From positions 7,068,001 to 7,132,000 of the forward strand of contig OZ316898.1 in NCBI GenBank assembly GCA_973895155.1: a stretch of DNA of 64,000 nt, in the 5' to 3' direction. The translations under genes were made by a program, and so were the position numbers. Below the pieces are notes generated by a model that did not search any database, was not told where the DNA came from, and saw only the letters and a list, made by a program, of their open reading frames with translations. The stretch comes from Marsupella aquatica. Taxonomy: Eukaryota > Marchantiophyta. Positions 60,379 to 64,000 of the stretch are shown one piece after another; within the stretch, counting starts at the first letter, position 1, and each line of letters begins with the position of its first letter.

Positions 60379-61656
60379 ATGGTCGGAGTCATGGGATGCA
60401 CAAGCGCTCTCGGCGTTTCAGTCTCTGCTGCGGTGATCTCCCCTGAGTCTCCATCACGATCTTCTTCGCAGGATGGAATTTATGGTGGCCATGGCTTTCG
60501 ACCGGCTGCCCCGAAGGCGACGACGATGAAGAGGAATTTTGAGCCATTACTGAAGGTAGTAGCGAAGAGCATCAGCAGCACGCCATGGAGAGAAACGTCA
60601 TTTCGTGGGAGAATGAAAACTAAGGATGTCAGGGTGCAGGCATCTTCGTCGGATGAGAAGTCTGGTGAGAAGGGTCAGGTGAAGACGGAGAATGTGCCTG
60701 GCTGGGCAGAACCCAACTCCGAAGAGCTTCCTCCATGGGCTAAGACCGAGCGCCCAGTCTCCCAGGAGCCAGCGCAAGATCTCCCATTCCCTGTCTACCT
60801 CATTGGCTCCACTCTGGTGGCTATCGCGGCGGTACATCTCTATTCGACGCTGCTGATTATTGCTCTTTTGCTCTTTCAGAGTCAACTTTCATGGCTCTGG
60901 TGCCTCTTGCTGAAATTTTCTCCTCTCCCTCTCCAGTCTGGTGCGAGTGTTTGACAGTGCCAGTTCTGGCCCTGGACATCTTATGGGTATTTCCATGATT
61001 GAATGAATCAATCAAAGCCCACGGTGCTTAGTTTGTAACTACGGTTGGAGGGTGCGTAGTTGCAAACTTGTACAAATTTCTTTCGTACTTCCAAGCTACT
61101 TCTGCACGGGTTGCTGAATCTGGTGAAGTAGCACATTCTTTTGAGAACGAGATGGCAACTGATCGCGTTTCCGGTCACAGAGTTTAGCCATCCTAGTGCA
61201 GTGTTCGGAATTCCTAAGTTCGAACTTTTGCCTTCCCTAGCGTTTTTGTTGGAAATATGCCCATAAGTTTGTGCTTTGATTTGTGTAGGTGGGTTCGGTG
61301 TTTGAATACTTCAACAAGAATCCGATTTTCGGAGTGATATACCCGGACAGTCCGTTCTACACCCCTATTCTAGGCTTCTTCGCCATCACCGGCCTGCCAA
61401 CGGCGGTAAGTCTCCTCTGGTAGCAATTTTCTCAGTAAGGCTTTTTTCGGAATATTTCTACGCGTCTCTCAGTAGATCACTTTCAACAGCTCTACAGACA
61501 AGTCTTTCGTGTAAAAGCCACTTCCCGGCCTTATAGAGTCCCAAATCTGAGCATATTGCTCACGTTTTTCTGCAGGGTTTCTTGTTCTACAAATGCATAC
61601 AATTAGCAAACAAGGCATCCGAGGAAGCAGACAAGGAGGATGGCTTTCGTCGGTGA
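60379..61656 (+). CDS. Plastid-targeted two-TM protein, function unknown, three exons, 216 aa
   Basis: Exons are 60379-60831, 61289-61405 and 61576-61656 (GT...AG, all phase 0; 651 nt). The first 85-90 residues are Ser/Arg-rich and end KDVRVQASS, typical of a chloroplast transit peptide cleaved near residue 88. A hydrophilic stretch with PGWAEPNSEELPPWAK follows. One hydrophobic segment spans 138-158 (LPFPVYLIGSTLVAIAAV), then FEYFNKNPIFGV, then a second segment 174-198 (FYTPILGFFAITGLPTAGFL), and a charged end (SEEADKEDGF). A thylakoid or envelope membrane location is likely. It resembles small photosynthesis-associated plastid membrane proteins, but I cannot name the family with confidence. 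A second ATG at 60391 is possible. Confidence 0.88.
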
Positions 61657-64000
61657 AGAGCAGTTCACTAGTGTACGAACGCTATCTTTTGAAGGCAAAA
61701 AATGTCCGAAGTCTTACGAGGTGATGGCTATCCTGAAGTCACTTTGAACGTGTGGTGAATTTGCGGCTCGAGGGACAATTACAGCCGTTAACCTCCTTTT
61801 GCATTCCTGATTTTTCCGGTTCAAGTCAGTTTGGACAATGTGTTGAAATGGCGCCTCGAGGGACAATTACAGCCATTAACCTGGCTGTGTCAGTCCCGAT
61901 TTTTCCTGTTGAAGACATTAGAACAGGGAAACGGAGAACAGGGAAACGGTGTGAATGGATGTGATCGCAATTGTTCTTGGTGGATTGTGCTAAACTTGTA
62001 GCTTTAAATTTGGAAAGAGTTTTGGAGATGAAGTACAGGGCCTTTGGCAAGAAGTCGATGCACGGACAAATCAAGTATGCCTGCTTTCTTGTGAAGGCTC
62101 TGTTTTCCCTTCCAATGAGCTTTCTTGCTTCAACCGCCCGCACCAGGTTGCTACTGGTGGATGGAAGCTCAAAAAATGTGTCTATGTAAAATATTGAGCA
62201 GACAGGATGCACAATTCTGATCTGGTGTACGAGGTCTTTAACGAGGGTCTTTAAATCTTTACTTTCAATTTATCCTGAGGTTCACACGTAAATGAGGGTG
62301 AGAGGCTATCACGGAGTGCAAAGAAGTTACTTTTGATAGTCTTTTGCTTTTTTAATGATTCGTGTGTGTCATATTCTCCACAGCTATGTGGATCTTTTGT
62401 TTTGCCATCGTCCTGTGGCCCAGGAAAAAATCCTTCCAATAACACGAAAGGTCCGTAAATTCTCTTGATTTGTCAACAAGGATTTAGGCAAGTTTCTGTA
62501 CATCCCAAACATTACCAACGCTGCCCATGGCAAGGCAACGACAAGTAAGACAACTCTCTAACATCTTGGAACGTTGTAAACAGAGGCATCAATATCAGAT
62601 ATGAAGACACGATGTTCCCCATAAAACAGAGTGATCTGTTTAAAAGCTTTACTTCCAAGTGAATTGATTACGTTATCTTGAAGGGAAATCACCCTTCATA
62701 CAAATGGAATTGACCTGAATTGTGACTGTAATCCACTGAAGGGTACTTTCCCGTTATTATAAAGGAAATGATATGGAATGCTGACTTGTGCTGCACGCTT
62801 TAGAGCACCTTCCCGTTGACATTTGGACGTGAATGTATTGGGATGAAATGGTGAGCAAGGGCCCCTCCGTTGGCAAAGAACACTCCCATGGACAGCAAAA
62901 TCTACAGAGAAATAGCCGTCGTGGAGTAGATTCTCCTTTGCATCATGACAGGATGCCTGCTCATAAGAGAAGAATACACAAATAAAATTGAAGAATTCAT
63001 AAGATCTATAAACAGGCTCCCAATTTAGCAGCATGGAGAGGCCTTAATGCGTACTACTTGTGTGTTCGCTCGCCCTAGAAAGACATTTATGACGGGACAC
63101 CACCCTGTGAAACTAACAGGAACTCAGCATTTTATTGAACTCTGTTCCTAGCCTTGATTTGGGAATCACACCAACAGTGCTATTAAAATGAGGAGATCAC
63201 CTCAACTAGGTTGAACTGAAGATTTACCCAATTCCACTCCACATTGGGAGAGCTGCAGTGGGAACATCGCAACTGTGTTTGAACTTCTGACTTAGGTTGA
63301 AGGAGCCAAATGACAGAATCTAATGACTTATTTCCCTCCAAACTATGCAGGTCTGGTCAATTGAGAGAATCTGTCTCGTCGCTAAAAGTACAAAAGCACA
63401 CAACTCTCGCCTCAAAGAATTGCTACCATCGGCACCGACACCAAGCACACAGCTTATCAAAACTTCAAAGATCTCCTATGATTGTCAGACACGGCCGACC
63501 ACAACGTGGAGGCGAAATGAACAATGCCGATGTTGGATTCCCTATTTTCTGCGAGAATTACAGAAATAGCCCTACTATCTATGCACCTGTATGACCATTT
63601 TAGTCACCATGACACGTTTAGTTCTTACGAGACGTTAACTGCAGAAGCAGATAAAGAATGAACAAAAATGATCTCAACTTCGTTCGCTACAATGGTAGGG
63701 CAGTGGAAGTGGCACAATATGTGCTGATCCTTTAGAACTATGATCGACCGTGACGGGGATGAGATTATCTCCTAGAGGAGGGGTTTCTGACCATTGTTAG
63801 GAATCACATCAGTTCAAGAATCAAGTTTTGTTTATCAATCCTCAGCCCCTGGTTGCTCCATTTGGGACCCTCTCTCCCTTGCTTGATCCCTGGGTATCCC
63901 TGGCTCCTATAATGTTGCATGCTTCAAAGATGATGTTCTCTACTGATGGGTGGATCGTTTTTCTCACGACGTTGCTTATAAAATGCATCTGTACAATTTG
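61657..64000. other. 3' UTR and intergenic DNA
   Basis: No supported gene. The minus frame 62696-63034 (112 aa) and plus frame 63310-63594 have no recognisable domain. A two-copy duplication lies at 61763-61910. Confidence 0.45.
61763..61910. repeat. Two-copy tandem duplication, period 88 bp
   Basis: Copies start GCGGCTCGAGGGACAATTAC (61763) and GCGCCTCGAGGGACAATTAC (61851). A shared GATTTTTCC lies near each end. A short ACAGGGAAACGG pair follows at 61922-61950. Confidence 0.85.

Noticed and set aside
62696-63034. 112-codon minus-strand frame
   Set aside because: No domain, no neighbouring exons, composition like its flanks.

Overview
This is plant nuclear DNA. It holds a plant-type SPPL1 intramembrane protease, a plastid-targeted membrane protein, an RPA1 with C-terminal CCHC knuckles, a class I small heat-shock protein, a 19-exon KU70 and Ty1/copia retrotransposons primed by initiator tRNA-Met. 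The split class I sHSP gene and the many diverged tandem duplications would suit a non-seed land plant (moss, liverwort or lycophyte). That placement is inference; no species is identified.

Layout. 1-7.7 kb is gene-poor, with several two-copy tandem repeats and one possible decayed coding stretch on the minus strand (2350-2940). 7.7-18.4 kb is a complete minus-strand copia element (7705-18417) with two LTRs, tRNA-Met primer site, polypurine tract and 5-bp target duplication ATATC. Its gag-pol is broken. Its leader is split by a separate 4.67-kb insertion (12892-17561, duplication CTCCA) carrying a decayed plus-strand gene with a long coiled coil. The empty site is visible in a related copia remnant (18.86-22.86 kb), which itself contains an inverted LTR and a GC-rich block.

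24.1-26.7 kb: intronless RPA1 (RPA1C-like), plus strand. 28.8-29.1 kb: solo LTR with duplication GCAGC. 30.5-31.8 kb: nine-unit array of about 131 bp, interrupted by a 124-bp solo LTR/TRIM with duplication ATAGG. 32.2-33.4 kb: class I sHSP, two exons. 36.3-37.5 kb: secreted SMP-30/gluconolactonase-like propeller, minus strand, intronless. 41.8-47.8 kb: KU70, minus strand, 19 exons rebuilt in frame (629 aa). 51.6-52.2 kb: five-unit 127-bp array. 52.65-53.13 kb: small unrecognised minus-strand reading frame with one frame break, divergent from SPPL1 (54.06-56.12 kb, plus, three exons, 370 aa). 60.4-61.7 kb: plastid two-TM protein, plus, three exons, 216 aa. The rest is intergenic with small repeats.

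The host genes are independent units, not an operon. RPA1 (single-strand binding, repair and recombination) and KU70 (end joining) lie 15 kb apart, but nothing shows they are co-regulated. The most unusual object is the 4.67-kb insertion inside the copia leader: its ends are defined by an empty site, but it has no LTR pair and no recognised transposase.
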